The notes: generated by a model not told the origin, from the letters alone. Counted from the first letter of the stretch, positions 26,489 through 34,971 are shown. The stretch: 64,000 nucleotides of DNA from Propionispora sp. 2/2-37 (GCF_001298735.1 NZ_CYSP01000010.1:1-64000); one strand, 5' to 3'. Program-made: numbers and translations.

Positions 26489-26734
26489 TTGGCGGCTGAC
26501 CTTACTTTTGAACTGATTACCCATAGATTTACCAAGCGGGCCAAAAATAATATTCTGGCACTTTATCCAAATTCCCGGCTGCTGTTGGATGAGGGAGTAC
26601 GCAGTTTTAAATTCGGACAGTTTGGTTATGGTAAATATATTTATGGTAAAGAGGTCAGGCAGGATATAAAAGATTTTATGGCCGGAGAATTACTGCGGCA
26701 TTTTCCGACAGCCGAAATAGAATATTTTGTATAA
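26489..26734 (+). pseudogene. splB: C-terminal remnant of spore photoproduct lyase
   Basis: The 81 residues FELITHRFTKRAKNNIL, FKFGQFGYGKYIYGKE and the end EIEYFV match the C-terminus of SplB, the radical SAM enzyme that repairs spore photoproduct in UV-damaged DNA. The N-terminal about 260 residues, including the catalytic Cys motif, are missing. The frame begins at a TTG with no ribosome site, 62 bases after hydE. It cannot be functional as a lyase. It indicates that the ancestor formed endospores and that a deletion or insertion occurred here. Confidence 0.7.
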
Positions 26735-26836
26735 ATATCGACAAAAGAAGTGATTTTTAGAAGGATTATAACAAAAAAAAAAGAACTGTTAATTAGCATA
26801 AAAGTGTTTCTTAAGGTTAGGGAGGCCGCTGATTAT

Positions 26837-27139
26837 ATGAACCAGGAAGTGTGTATTATTGACGGCATTGTCCATCTAACAATTGGCGGTAGTATTTATG
26901 CAGAAGAAGCGGACATGCTTAAGGAGAGTTTGTGGCAATACATGGAGAACGGGTATAGTCGTTTCAGCCTTAAGTTTGATCATGTGGATTATATTGACAG
27001 CGCCGGGCTGGGAGCTCTGGTGGCGGCACAGAAGAGAGCCCTGTATTTTTCGGGTGAAATTATCATATGCGGACTGGGTGGTGCGGTGAAAGAACTATTT
27101 GAATTGAGCAGACTGAATACGGTATTTAAAGTGGAGTAG
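26837..27139 (+). CDS. STAS-domain protein (anti-sigma factor antagonist type)
   Basis: A 100-residue single STAS domain with the phosphorylatable serine region FDHVDYIDSAGLGALVAA (residues about 51-68). Such proteins bind an anti-sigma factor or another partner when dephosphorylated. The start at 26837 follows AGGGAGG by about 10 bases; a longer frame to 26750 has poly-Lys from an A run and no site. No cognate anti-sigma kinase or phosphatase is nearby. It lies 143 bases upstream of motA, so a link to motility is possible. Confidence 0.85.
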   Translation: MNQEVCIIDGIVHLTIGGSIYAEEADMLKESLWQYMENGYSRFSLKFDHVDYIDSAGLGALVAAQKRALYFSGEIIICGLGGAVKELFELSRLNTVFKVE

Positions 27140-27282
27140 TGCATACGTCTCATTACATAACATGTTCCAGGCAGCAAAGTTTAGTCAGCTATACGCCCGT
27201 TGAGGGTTTTTGTTCATTTTGTTACCATAAATGTATTTATTGCAGTTTATGAAGGTTTATTTTGTGGTTAGGAGGCCGAATT

Positions 27283-28074
27283 TTGGAAAAGTCAACAGCG
27301 ATAGGTATTATTCTTGGTTTATTAGCCGTTGGTGTCGGGATGGTATTAAAGGGTGCCAGCCTGTCAGCTCTAAACAACCCTGCTGCATTTTTGATTATTA
27401 TCGTAGGTACGGTGGCTTGTATCTTTAATGCTTTCCCCATGGAAGACATTAAGAAGTTTCCCACGCTGATAAAAATGTTGTTCCGTCAGCCCGCTCTCTT
27501 CCCTAAAGAACAGCTTTTAAAATTGTTCGTGGAATTGTCGCAGACGGCCAGACGCGAAGGAATTTTAGCGCTGGAAAGCCGGGTGACGGAGATACCGGAT
27601 GCTTTTTTGCGCAATGGCCTGTCTATGGTTATTGATGGCCTGGATCCCGATTTTGTGAGTGATGTACTGGATGCGGAAGTACAGGGAATGGAGGAGCGGC
27701 ATCGCACCGGTGCCTTAATCTTTTCTCAGGCCGGATCATATGCACCGACACTGGGGGTTTTGGGAGCCGTTGTAGGTTTGGTTGCGGCGTTGGGCAATTT
27801 AAATGATATCGAAAAGCTGGGTCATTCGATTGCAGCTGCATTCATAGCCACAATGCTTGGTATTTTTACCGGATATGTGTTGTGGCATCCATTTGCCAAT
27901 AAGCTTAAGCTTATGTCCAAATTGGAAGTCGAAAATAAAAAAATGATGATTGAGGGGATTTTATCATTACAGGCAGGCGACTCTCCAACCGCGATTGAAG
28001 CTAAACTGCTGGTATTCATTCCGCAAAAGGAAAGGGCGCTTTTAAAGCCTAATGCGGAGGCAAGAAATGGCTAA
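27283..28074 (+). CDS. motA: Flagellar motor stator protein MotA
   Basis: Inner-membrane stator subunit (263 aa) with membrane segments at residues about 3-20 and 28-45 near the N-terminus and two more at about 145-200, flanking the cytoplasmic loop that contacts FliG. Signature YAPTLGVLGAVVGLVAAL is present. The start is TTG 27283 with TAGGAGG seven bases upstream; the longer frame to 27262 would include the ribosome site. MotA overlaps motB by 8 bases. Proton rather than sodium coupling is assumed, not shown. Confidence 0.93.
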   Translation: MEKSTAIGIILGLLAVGVGMVLKGASLSALNNPAAFLIIIVGTVACIFNAFPMEDIKKFPTLIKMLFRQPALFPKEQLLKLFVELSQTARREGILALESRVTEIPDAFLRNGLSMVIDGLDPDFVSDVLDAEVQGMEERHRTGALIFSQAGSYAPTLGVLGAVVGLVAALGNLNDIEKLGHSIAAAFIATMLGIFTGYVLWHPFANKLKLMSKLEVENKKMMIEGILSLQAGDSPTAIEAKLLVFIPQKERALLKPNAEARNG

Positions 28075-28825
28075 GAAAAAGCATCATGCCCAGCAGCACG
28101 AAGAACATATGGATGAGACTTGGCTGATTCCTTATGCTGACTTACTGACTTTGCTTTTAGCAGTATTTATTGTTTTATTTGCTTCATCGCAAATTGATCA
28201 AAAAAAGTTTGAACAGATTTCCAAATCAATGAGCGTTGCTTTTGGCAGTGGTAGCCCGGCCATTTTTGACAGTATGCGGGTAGATCCGCAGTCCAGCGAT
28301 GACCCGTCTGCCGCCGACAGCCTCGCAAAATCAGCCCAGGAACAGGCGTATGTGGAAGAAAGTGCACAGCTTATGCGCACAAAACAAATTCTGGATAAGT
28401 ATATTCAGGATAATGGCCTGACGAATGAACTGCAGACTATTCTTACCGATGAGGGCCTTTTGATCCGAATTAAAGATAATGCCCTGTTCCCTTCAGGCAG
28501 TGCGGATCTGCTGCCGGATTCGCGTCGTACCGGCGGGGAAATAGCCAAGATGCTGTTACCGCTTTCGCAAAAAATTATTGTATCAGGGCATACGGATAAT
28601 GTCCCTATCAATACGGGGGCGTTTCCTTCCAACTGGGATTTGAGTACAAAACGGGCGGTTAATTTCGTGAAATTTTTATTATCTCAGGAAAAAATCGACC
28701 CAGGACGGTTCAGTGCTACCGGGCATGGAGAGTTTCGCCCCGTAGCTTCCAATGATACTGAGGAGGGGCGGGCTCAAAACCGCCGTGTTGAAGTTTTGAT
28801 TGCACGTAATTACCGCTTACAATAA
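28067..28825 (+). CDS. motB: Flagellar motor stator protein MotB
   Basis: A 252-residue stator subunit. One membrane segment near residues 25-43 carries the essential aspartate in YADLLTLLLAVFIVLFA. The C-terminal OmpA-like domain binds peptidoglycan (ISGHTDNVPI replaced here by VSGHTDNVPI, then GRAQNRRVEV). ATG 28067 with GGAGGC just upstream overlaps the end of motA, so the two are translated together in a stator ratio. A terminator follows. Confidence 0.94.
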   Translation: MAKKKHHAQQHEEHMDETWLIPYADLLTLLLAVFIVLFASSQIDQKKFEQISKSMSVAFGSGSPAIFDSMRVDPQSSDDPSAADSLAKSAQEQAYVEESAQLMRTKQILDKYIQDNGLTNELQTILTDEGLLIRIKDNALFPSGSADLLPDSRRTGGEIAKMLLPLSQKIIVSGHTDNVPINTGAFPSNWDLSTKRAVNFVKFLLSQEKIDPGRFSATGHGEFRPVASNDTEEGRAQNRRVEVLIARNYRLQ

Positions 28826-28840
28826 GAATCAGTCATTGAG

Positions 28841-28875
28841 AAAAACCTTGCATCCTGTATGCAGGGTTTTTTATT
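28841..28875 (+). terminator. Terminator after motB
   Basis: AAAAACCTTGCAT pairs with ATGCAGGGTTTTT (one G-U) around CCTGT, then TTATT. Confidence 0.8.
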
Positions 28876-28882
28876 ATGGAAA

Positions 28883-28922
28883 AATAAATAAATATAAATA
28901 AAAATATTTATATTTATTTATT
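28883..28922. repeat. 18-bp perfect AT-only inverted repeat
   Basis: AATAAATAAATATAAATA, four A, then its exact complement. It lies between the motB terminator and the acpS promoter. It may be an additional terminator or a DNA-bending/UP-like element for the promoter at 28951. Confidence 0.6.
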
Positions 28923-28950
28923 GACCAAATGATACGGGAAGAACTGCAGC

Positions 28951-28980
28951 TTGGCAAACCCTATGGAAGAAGGCTATAAT
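28951..28980 (+). promoter_or_regulatory. Sigma-A promoter for acpS
   Basis: TTGGCA (28951-28956), 18 bases, then a perfect TATAAT (28975-28980). acpS begins 33 bases later. Confidence 0.65.
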
Positions 28981-29013
28981 TACAAAAGGAAAAGAGACTA
29001 AGGAGACGGGCTG

Positions 29014-29394
29014 ATGATTGTCGGGATAGGGATTGATATTGTTGAAATAGAGAGGATTCGTTCCGCTGTTAAACGGGATAGGTTTGTACGGCGGGTGTTT
29101 ACCAGGGGGGAACAGGCCTATTGTGAAAGCCGTGGCCAACAAGGTGCCGCTTCCTATGCCGCACGGTTTGCCGCGAAGGAGGCTGTTATGAAAGCTTTTG
29201 GAACGGGTTTGGCAGGCGGGAACTGGACGGATATTGAGATTGTTGTGGATAAAAACGGACGCCCGTCGGTGGTTTTGCAGGGAATGTTCGCAGAACGGGC
29301 GCAGCAGTTGCATCTCGTGCAAATTTATATTTCATTAACCCATGCACAGGAATATGCCGCTGCTCAGACTGTATTATGGGGGAGGGAGCCTTGA
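29014..29394 (+). CDS. acpS: Holo-[acyl-carrier-protein] synthase
   Basis: Transfers 4'-phosphopantetheine from CoA to ACP for fatty acid synthesis. The metal-binding GIDIVEIERI (Asp8) and the ARFAAKEAVMKAFGTG motif are intact. At 126 residues it is the usual size. AAGGAGACGG precedes the ATG. The stop overlaps the start of the next gene (TGATG), so the two are coupled. Confidence 0.96.
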   Translation: MIVGIGIDIVEIERIRSAVKRDRFVRRVFTRGEQAYCESRGQQGAASYAARFAAKEAVMKAFGTGLAGGNWTDIEIVVDKNGRPSVVLQGMFAERAQQLHLVQIYISLTHAQEYAAAQTVLWGREP

Positions 29395-30968
29395 TGAAAG
29401 CGGCAACAGCTGAACAGATGAGAAAAATCGACAATTTGGCGATGGACCAATATAAAATTCCCGGCATTGTGCTCATGGAGAATGCCGGAAAAGCACTGGC
29501 TGAAGCCATAGAAGCCGCTTTGTACGGGGTCAATGAAAAAAAAGTCTGTATTTTTGCCGGCAAGGGGAATAACGGTGGGGATGGTTTTGTGGCTGCCCGG
29601 CATTTAAGCAACCGTGGGGCGAAAATAAAAGTATTTTTGTTTTGCCCCAAAGATCAAATTTCCGGTGATGCCGCACTTAACCTGCAAGTTCTGCTGCGGA
29701 TGGGGGTGGATATTGTTGAAGTAACCGGGATTCGCGATTGGGATAAAGTAAAGATCGGAATTTCTTTCGCCGACTGCTTAGTGGATGCTTTATTGGGAAC
29801 CGGTTTTAAAGGGGAAATTACCGGCAATATGGCACAGGTTATTGATCTGATAAATCTTGCCGGAAAAATCGTTGTTGCTGCTGATATTCCTTCCGGAGTC
29901 CATGCGGATAACGGGCAGGTGGGAAAGACTGCGGTACGGGCCCGGCATACGGTTACGTTTGGTCTATATAAACCAGGGCTGTTGTTTCATCCGGGTTGTG
30001 AATATGCCGGTCGAATCACGCTTGCTGATATCGGAATTCCCGGTATGCTGTTGGTTGATCCGGAAATTAAGCAGAATATGGTTACTCAGCAGGAGGTAAC
30101 GGACACACTTAAGCCGCGCCATCCTGCCGCTCACAAGGGAATATGCGGTCATGTCCTGGCAGTGGCCGGATCACCAGGGCTTACCGGGGCCGCCGTATTG
30201 TGTTCGGAAGCTGCTATGCGTGCCGGTGCCGGCTTGGTAACGTTAGGGATTGCCGCCGGTTTGAATGACGTGCTGGCGATAAAATTGACGGAAGTGATGA
30301 CCAAAGCCTTGCCGGAGCACACCGATGGGGTATTGGGAAACGAAGCCTGGGAAACGATCAGCCTGCTCTCTGCCAGGTGCCAGGTGCTGGCTGTTGGCCC
30401 GGGGCTAGGTCGGCATGAGGCTACGCAGGCATTGGTTGAAACCATCATAAAGCAAGCGCAATGCCCGCTGGTTCTTGATGCCGATGCGCTGTTTGCCATT
30501 AGCGGGAATACCGGCGTGCTGGCTGAAGCGCAAGCCTTGCCTGTCCTTACTCCTCATCCGGGAGAGATGGCTAGATTGACCGGGCTAAGTATTAGTGATA
30601 TTAATGAAAATAAAACGGATATTGCCAGAATGGCAGCTGCTGAATGGCAGGCAATTGTCGTTTTGAAGGGAGCTCCGACGGTTACTGCTTTTCCCGATGG
30701 GGAAATATTTATTAATACTACCGGAAATGCCGGCATGGCGACAGCCGGAAGCGGGGATGTGCTGACAGGCGTAATTGCCGGCTTGGTAGCCCAAGGGTTA
30801 TCTTCTCACGATGCGGCTGTCAGTGGGGTGTATGTGCATGGCCTGGCCGGGGATATTGCAGCGCAGCGCGGTATTACCGGAATGATGGCTGCCGATATCG
30901 TGAGAGCCTTACCGGAGGCTATTTACCGCATTCAGCATAGTAAATCGAACGGTGGTAAACTATTTTAG
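29394..30968 (+). CDS. nnrD: Bifunctional NAD(P)HX epimerase / ADP-dependent NAD(P)HX dehydratase
   Basis: Repairs hydrated, damaged NADH and NADPH. The N-terminal YjeF_N epimerase spans residues 1 to about 215 (MENAGKALAEAI, GKGNNGGDGFVAARHL). The C-terminal dehydratase with the ribokinase-like fold spans about 230-510 (GSPGLTGAAVL, LTPHPGEMARL, TAGSGDVLTGVIAG). The start at 29394 is set by the GGGGGAGGG seven bases upstream. The acpS-nnr order is common in Firmicutes; alr, which often follows, is absent. A 188-base gap follows before the toxin-antitoxin pair. Confidence 0.95.
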   Translation: MKAATAEQMRKIDNLAMDQYKIPGIVLMENAGKALAEAIEAALYGVNEKKVCIFAGKGNNGGDGFVAARHLSNRGAKIKVFLFCPKDQISGDAALNLQVLLRMGVDIVEVTGIRDWDKVKIGISFADCLVDALLGTGFKGEITGNMAQVIDLINLAGKIVVAADIPSGVHADNGQVGKTAVRARHTVTFGLYKPGLLFHPGCEYAGRITLADIGIPGMLLVDPEIKQNMVTQQEVTDTLKPRHPAAHKGICGHVLAVAGSPGLTGAAVLCSEAAMRAGAGLVTLGIAAGLNDVLAIKLTEVMTKALPEHTDGVLGNEAWETISLLSARCQVLAVGPGLGRHEATQALVETIIKQAQCPLVLDADALFAISGNTGVLAEAQALPVLTPHPGEMARLTGLSISDINENKTDIARMAAAEWQAIVVLKGAPTVTAFPDGEIFINTTGNAGMATAGSGDVLTGVIAGLVAQGLSSHDAAVSGVYVHGLAGDIAAQRGITGMMAADIVRALPEAIYRIQHSKSNGGKLF

Positions 30969-31086
30969 CGAGCATCGTGCCGGTTTTACTAGCCGGCTAT
31001 ATTTTGATGGCAATAGTAGGCATAATTTGTTTATTGCTAATGCATACTTAGTTATGATATAGTTGATTTTGACAGTATATAAAAAC

Positions 31087-31116
31087 GTTGACTTGAGTAT
31101 ATAAAGATAGATATAA
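31087..31116 (+). promoter_or_regulatory. Sigma-A promoter for the EndoAI/EndoA pair
   Basis: TTGACT, 18 bases, TATAAT, 40 bases before the start of ndoAI. Confidence 0.65.
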
Positions 31117-31156
31117 TTAATATATGGATCATGTGTAGACTGGCGGGGGTGAAGGT

Positions 31157-31429
31157 GTGGCTGAGTTGAAACGTATTATGATAAGTATTCCCAACACTTT
31201 ATTGCAGGAAGTTGATGGCATCATTGCCATGGAAAAGCTAAGCCGCAGCCAGTTTGTGCGCGAAGCGATGCGCCTGTATATTGAAGATCGCAAGAAGAAA
31301 GCTATTCGTGATATGATGCGGAAGGGCTACCAGGAGATGGCTGTTATTAATTTGTCGCTGGCCGAAGAAGGCTTGCTGGTTGATTCGGATATGTTTGAAA
31401 TGCCTACTCTGCTGGCGGAGCGTGAATAG
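31157..31429 (+). CDS. ndoAI: Antitoxin EndoAI (MazE-like, ribbon-helix-helix)
   Basis: A 90-residue protein with an N-terminal ribbon-helix-helix (KRIMISIPNTLLQEVDGI, then SRSQFVREAMRLYIE) for DNA binding and a C-terminal tail that should cap the toxin. It starts at GTG 31157. The toxin gene follows after 3 bases, so expression is coupled. Such pairs usually autorepress their own promoter. Confidence 0.92.
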   Translation: MAELKRIMISIPNTLLQEVDGIIAMEKLSRSQFVREAMRLYIEDRKKKAIRDMMRKGYQEMAVINLSLAEEGLLVDSDMFEMPTLLAERE

Positions 31430-31432
31430 GCT

Positions 31433-31783
31433 ATGATTGTGAAACGTGGGGATGTTTATTATGCCAATTTGAGTCCGGTGGTGGGATCGGAGCAGGGAGG
31501 GCATCGCCCTGTTTTAGTTATTCAAAATGATGTTGGAAATAAATACAGCCCTACCGTTATTGTTGCCGCAATTACTTCACAGATTTCCAAGGCCAAGCTG
31601 CCGACACATGTTGAATTGAGCGCTAAACAATATAATTTGGAAAAGGACTCGGTTATTCTACTGGAGCAGTTGCGGACTATTGATAAACGCCGGTTAAAAG
31701 AAAAGGTAACCCATCTGGGCGAAGATATTATGGGACAAATTGATGAAGCTGTACGGGTCAGTCTGGGGCTGGTGCAACTATGA
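31433..31783 (+). CDS. ndoA: Endoribonuclease toxin EndoA (MazF/PemK family)
   Basis: A 116-residue MazF-type mRNA interferase that cleaves single-stranded mRNA at short sequences. [20 protein letters not shown] and [10 protein letters not shown] at the start and [13 protein letters not shown] near residue 80 match EndoA closely, with catalytic Arg and Thr positions retained. Immediately downstream of its antitoxin. In Bacillus relatives the pair is chromosomal and follows alr. Confidence 0.94.
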   Translation: MIVKRGDVYYANLSPVVGSEQGGHRPVLVIQNDVGNKYSPTVIVAAITSQISKAKLPTHVELSAKQYNLEKDSVILLEQLRTIDKRRLKEKVTHLGEDIMGQIDEAVRVSLGLVQL

Positions 31784-31859
31784 TAACAGAACAGTCAATT
31801 TTCGGCTATAGGCGGGCAACTGCCTATTTTTAGTTTATAACCAAAACAGGAGAGGATGT

Positions 31860-32756
31860 ATGATATTGTCGCGCAGTTTTCATAAAGCTTTACTGGCCGG
31901 TATAATGGCACTGCTTTGTGCCGCTGTTTTTATCCTGCCCGGTTGCAGTGTCCAAACACAAGCGCCGGAAAAGGCTATAGGTATAACGGTGCATGTTATT
32001 GATGTCGGGCAGGGGGATGCTATTTTGATCTCGTCGTCCCGGGAGAATGTACTGGTGGACACAGGCGACGTACCGGACCGGGACAAACTGGTGTCTTACA
32101 TAAAAAAACAGGGAATTTCCACTATTGATAAGGTCATTATTACTCATCCTCATGCCGACCATTTGGGGGGAATGCCTGCTGTCCTTGAGCATTTTACCGT
32201 GAAACAGCTGTATGACAGTGGACAAACTACAACAACCGGTTTATACCGGCGTTATTTAACTACAGTGAAAGACAAAAAAATCCCTTTCTCTATTTTAACT
32301 GGCGGGCAGACCCTCGAACTTGGCGACGGAGCCGTTTTGCATATTCTCTCGCCGGGTAAGCCTTATTTTGACGGGCCGGACGCATTAAACAACAATTCGA
32401 TTGTGGCGAAACTGGTATATGGGAACTTTTCCATGCTGCTCACCGGCGACGCTGAGCAAGAAGCGGAACAAAAACTGGTCAAACTCTATGGAGAGGATTT
32501 GCACAGTACGGTTTTGAAAAGCGGTCATCATGGCAGTAATACTTCCTCGAGCAGTTCTTTTTTGAAGCAAGTGAGGCCGGAGGTCGCCGTTATTTCGGTG
32601 GGAGCCGGCAATGAATATCATCATCCTCACCCGTCGACGCTAAAAAAATATGGGGCGATGAAAAGCAAGGTATACCGTACCGACCGAGACGGCACCATAA
32701 CCATATATAGTGACGGACAGTCTTATCAGGTGAGAAAGGAGAAAAACAACCAATGA
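31860..32756 (+). CDS. Metallo-beta-lactamase-fold lipoprotein, ComEC/Rec2 C-terminal type
   Basis: A secreted lipoprotein (lipobox LPGC near residue 29) with the metal motif THPHADHLGG and later LLTGDAE, SGHHGSNTS and HPHPST. This is the competence-related hydrolase type found at the C-terminus of ComEC, here without the membrane channel. It may act on nucleic acid or phosphodiester substrates outside the membrane, but the substrate is unknown. AGGAGAGG precedes the ATG. Its end overlaps the next gene by 4 bases. Confidence 0.88.
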   Translation: MILSRSFHKALLAGIMALLCAAVFILPGCSVQTQAPEKAIGITVHVIDVGQGDAILISSSRENVLVDTGDVPDRDKLVSYIKKQGISTIDKVIITHPHADHLGGMPAVLEHFTVKQLYDSGQTTTTGLYRRYLTTVKDKKIPFSILTGGQTLELGDGAVLHILSPGKPYFDGPDALNNNSIVAKLVYGNFSMLLTGDAEQEAEQKLVKLYGEDLHSTVLKSGHHGSNTSSSSSFLKQVRPEVAVISVGAGNEYHHPHPSTLKKYGAMKSKVYRTDRDGTITIYSDGQSYQVRKEKNNQ

Positions 32757-32983
32757 TCATTCAGGCAATTATTGATCGTTTTGAGGGCCAACAGGCGGTC
32801 CTGCTTATAGGCGCTGAAGAGGTTCGGGTTGTCTGGCCTTCTGTTTTTTTGCCCGAGGGCTGTCGGGAGCAGGATGTACTGAAGTTTGACCTCCGGCTCG
32901 ATGCCGAGGCTACACAAAAGGCGAAACGGGAGGCTCAGGAATTGCTGAATCAATTGTTGCAATCCGGTAAAAAGGACGAATAA
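32753..32983 (+). CDS. DUF3006 family protein
   Basis: A 76-residue protein beginning IIQAIIDRFEGQQAVLLIG, the DUF3006 pattern of a small beta domain followed by a charged helix. Function is unknown. It overlaps the metallo-hydrolase gene by 4 bases (ATGA), and such pairs recur in Firmicutes, so the two probably work together. Confidence 0.8.
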   Translation: MIIQAIIDRFEGQQAVLLIGAEEVRVVWPSVFLPEGCREQDVLKFDLRLDAEATQKAKREAQELLNQLLQSGKKDE

Positions 32984-33075
32984 ACAGTTTTTTTGTGATT
33001 TTTATTGATGATTTGCAGGATTTTTCTCAAAAAACGCGAATTTTAGTAAGGCACGTCGTAATATGGAGGTGTGTT

Positions 33076-34230
33076 GTGCGGCGCAAATTGGTTTTCGCGT
33101 TTTTTATGATTTTCTTGATTTTCCCGCAAATATTATTTGCGGCTGCCGCGAATAACGCAGCAGTTGTTTCGACAGCGGCAAAACCTTCTCAGGGTACTGC
33201 AAAGAACATGCAGCAAGTGAGTAGCAAATCGGCATCTGCAGAACTTTTAAATGTACGTTATGCCATACATAACGATGCGGTGAAGGGCGGCAGTACATTA
33301 CGGCTGGTCATTGATTCTTCAGGACCGATTGAGGCGAGCGGTACTATGATTAATTCTCCGTCGCCCCGGCTCATCGTTGATGTAAAGGGGGCCGCGCTTG
33401 GCAAATTAAAGAAAAGCATGGTGCTGGATGGCACCATTGCTGAAAAAGTGAGTTTTTTGGCTGTTGGCAGCAAAAACAGCCGTATCCTCATTGATCTGCC
33501 GACCGTAATCAACAACAATGGGTACCGGGTTTTTACCTTAAAGAATGACCCGGGAGCCAAAAAGACCAATCGTGTGGTTGTGGATATTGAAAAACCGGTG
33601 CCGAAACCTGTATTCTCTTTTACGCCGGGACTAAAGGGAAAAACGATAGCGATCGATCCAGGTCATGGCGGCAGTGATCCGGGGGCTATTGGCAATAATA
33701 AAACCCAGGAAAAAAACGTTACACTGGCTGTGGCACAGAAAGTTCAGGCATTGCTGACTCAGGCGGGAGCCCAAGTGATTATGACACGGGACACGGACAG
33801 GGATGTTTTTGGACTGAATGCCAGTGCGGTGGACGAGCTTGGTGCGCGGACCTTGATTGCCAATAAGCGTAAGGCGGATGTGTTTGTCAGTATTCATATT
33901 AATGCCTTTACCGATCCGTCCGTTGGTGGTATCGCCAGTTATTATTATCCCAAGACCGGTTATGATATGATGTTGGCCCAGAATATACAGGATAAATTAA
34001 TAACGGTTTCCGGCGATTTTCCGGACCGTGGTGTCAGCCAGGCAGGGTTTTATGTTATGAAGCATGCGGATATGCCGGCTACCTTGCTGGAACTTGGTTT
34101 TATATCTAATCCGCGAGAGGAAAAACTGCTTAACACACTTCAGTTTCAGCAGGAAGCAGCCCGTAGTATTGTTGACGGTTTGGAAAGCTTTTTTGCGCAA
34201 GCTGCTGCCGTAACAGGAGGTGGGCGATAG
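33076..34230 (+). CDS. N-acetylmuramoyl-L-alanine amidase with AMIN domain
   Basis: A secreted cell-wall hydrolase. A signal peptide (residues 1 to about 23) is followed by an AMIN domain at about 45-175, which targets peptidoglycan, and an Amidase_3 domain at about 190-375. Zinc and catalytic residues are visible: IDPGHGGSDPGA, SIHINAF and LLELGFISNPRE. The start is GTG 33076, because GGAGGT lies just upstream and the longer frame to 32995 would bury the signal peptide. It cleaves the bond between MurNAc and the stem peptide. It shares an operon with the GerMN lipoprotein. Confidence 0.9.
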   Translation: MRRKLVFAFFMIFLIFPQILFAAAANNAAVVSTAAKPSQGTAKNMQQVSSKSASAELLNVRYAIHNDAVKGGSTLRLVIDSSGPIEASGTMINSPSPRLIVDVKGAALGKLKKSMVLDGTIAEKVSFLAVGSKNSRILIDLPTVINNNGYRVFTLKNDPGAKKTNRVVVDIEKPVPKPVFSFTPGLKGKTIAIDPGHGGSDPGAIGNNKTQEKNVTLAVAQKVQALLTQAGAQVIMTRDTDRDVFGLNASAVDELGARTLIANKRKADVFVSIHINAFTDPSVGGIASYYYPKTGYDMMLAQNIQDKLITVSGDFPDRGVSQAGFYVMKHADMPATLLELGFISNPREEKLLNTLQFQQEAARSIVDGLESFFAQAAAVTGGGR

Positions 34231-34231
34231 A

Positions 34232-34831
34232 ATGAATGCAAGAACTTTAAGAGAATTTCTGCTTGCGTTGCTTTTAAGCATGTTGACGTTGCTTTTGGTT
34301 ACCGGCTGCTCGGAACAAACCACCTCAGGCAATATTACCGAGCCTGCGGAGCAGACCACTGCTGCAGCTTCTGAAGAGCAGATATCCCCGGATAATCATC
34401 CGGCGGGACAAAAAAATACGATACAGATCGTAATCTATCAGGCGACCAAAGATGCTAAGTATCTCGTACCGGAGGTTCACGTGGTGCCGCTTAATGCTCA
34501 TCCGGCCAGAACGGCCATTGAACTATTAATAGCAGGTACTAAAAACAAAGATCTGGTTGCCGTTATGCCGCCGGATACCCAGTTGCGTTCTTTGTCGATA
34601 AAGGATCATACTGCCTATGTGGATTTCAGTAGTCAACTGATAAAAAACAATCAGGGCGGGTCGGCTTCGGAAATGCTGCTGGTAGGTGCGGTGGTGAATA
34701 CCTTGACAGAATTTCCGGAGATTGATAAGGTGCGTTTTTTGGTTGAGGGTAAACTGATTGATACGATTAACGGGCATATGGATATAAGTCAGCCGTTAAG
34801 TCGTTCGGAAAGCATGATAAAGAAAAACTGA
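34232..34831 (+). CDS. GerMN-domain lipoprotein
   Basis: A 199-residue lipoprotein (lipobox VTGC near residue 25) with a GerMN domain at about 75-190 (AIELLIAGTKNKD, AYVDFSSQL, VNTLTEFPEI). The domain is named after GerM of spore formation and germination. ATG 34232 has AGGAGG 11 bases upstream and comes two bases after the amidase stop, so the two are one operon. Amidase plus GerMN suggests work on peptidoglycan, perhaps in spore development. Confidence 0.85.
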   Translation: MNARTLREFLLALLLSMLTLLLVTGCSEQTTSGNITEPAEQTTAAASEEQISPDNHPAGQKNTIQIVIYQATKDAKYLVPEVHVVPLNAHPARTAIELLIAGTKNKDLVAVMPPDTQLRSLSIKDHTAYVDFSSQLIKNNQGGSASEMLLVGAVVNTLTEFPEIDKVRFLVEGKLIDTINGHMDISQPLSRSESMIKKN

Positions 34832-34940
34832 GTAGTCAGTAGCTGATAGTAGCTTACAACCGGAGTTGTTTGTATGACGATGGTAAAAAGCTATTATCAG
34901 CTATTCTTGTTATGCCGGAATGTAAAACTTTAGTTCCTGA

Positions 34941-34971
34941 TTTACAAATTTTTTCACGGAAGTGGCATACT
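34941..34971 (+). promoter_or_regulatory. Possible extended -10 promoter for thiL
   Basis: TTTACA, 19 bases, then CATACT preceded by TGG (extended -10). It lies 73 bases upstream of thiL. The gap 34832-35043 also holds a long-range inverted repeat, AGCTGATAGTAGCTT with AAGCTATTATCAGCT, which may form a weak terminator after the GerMN gene. Confidence 0.35.
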
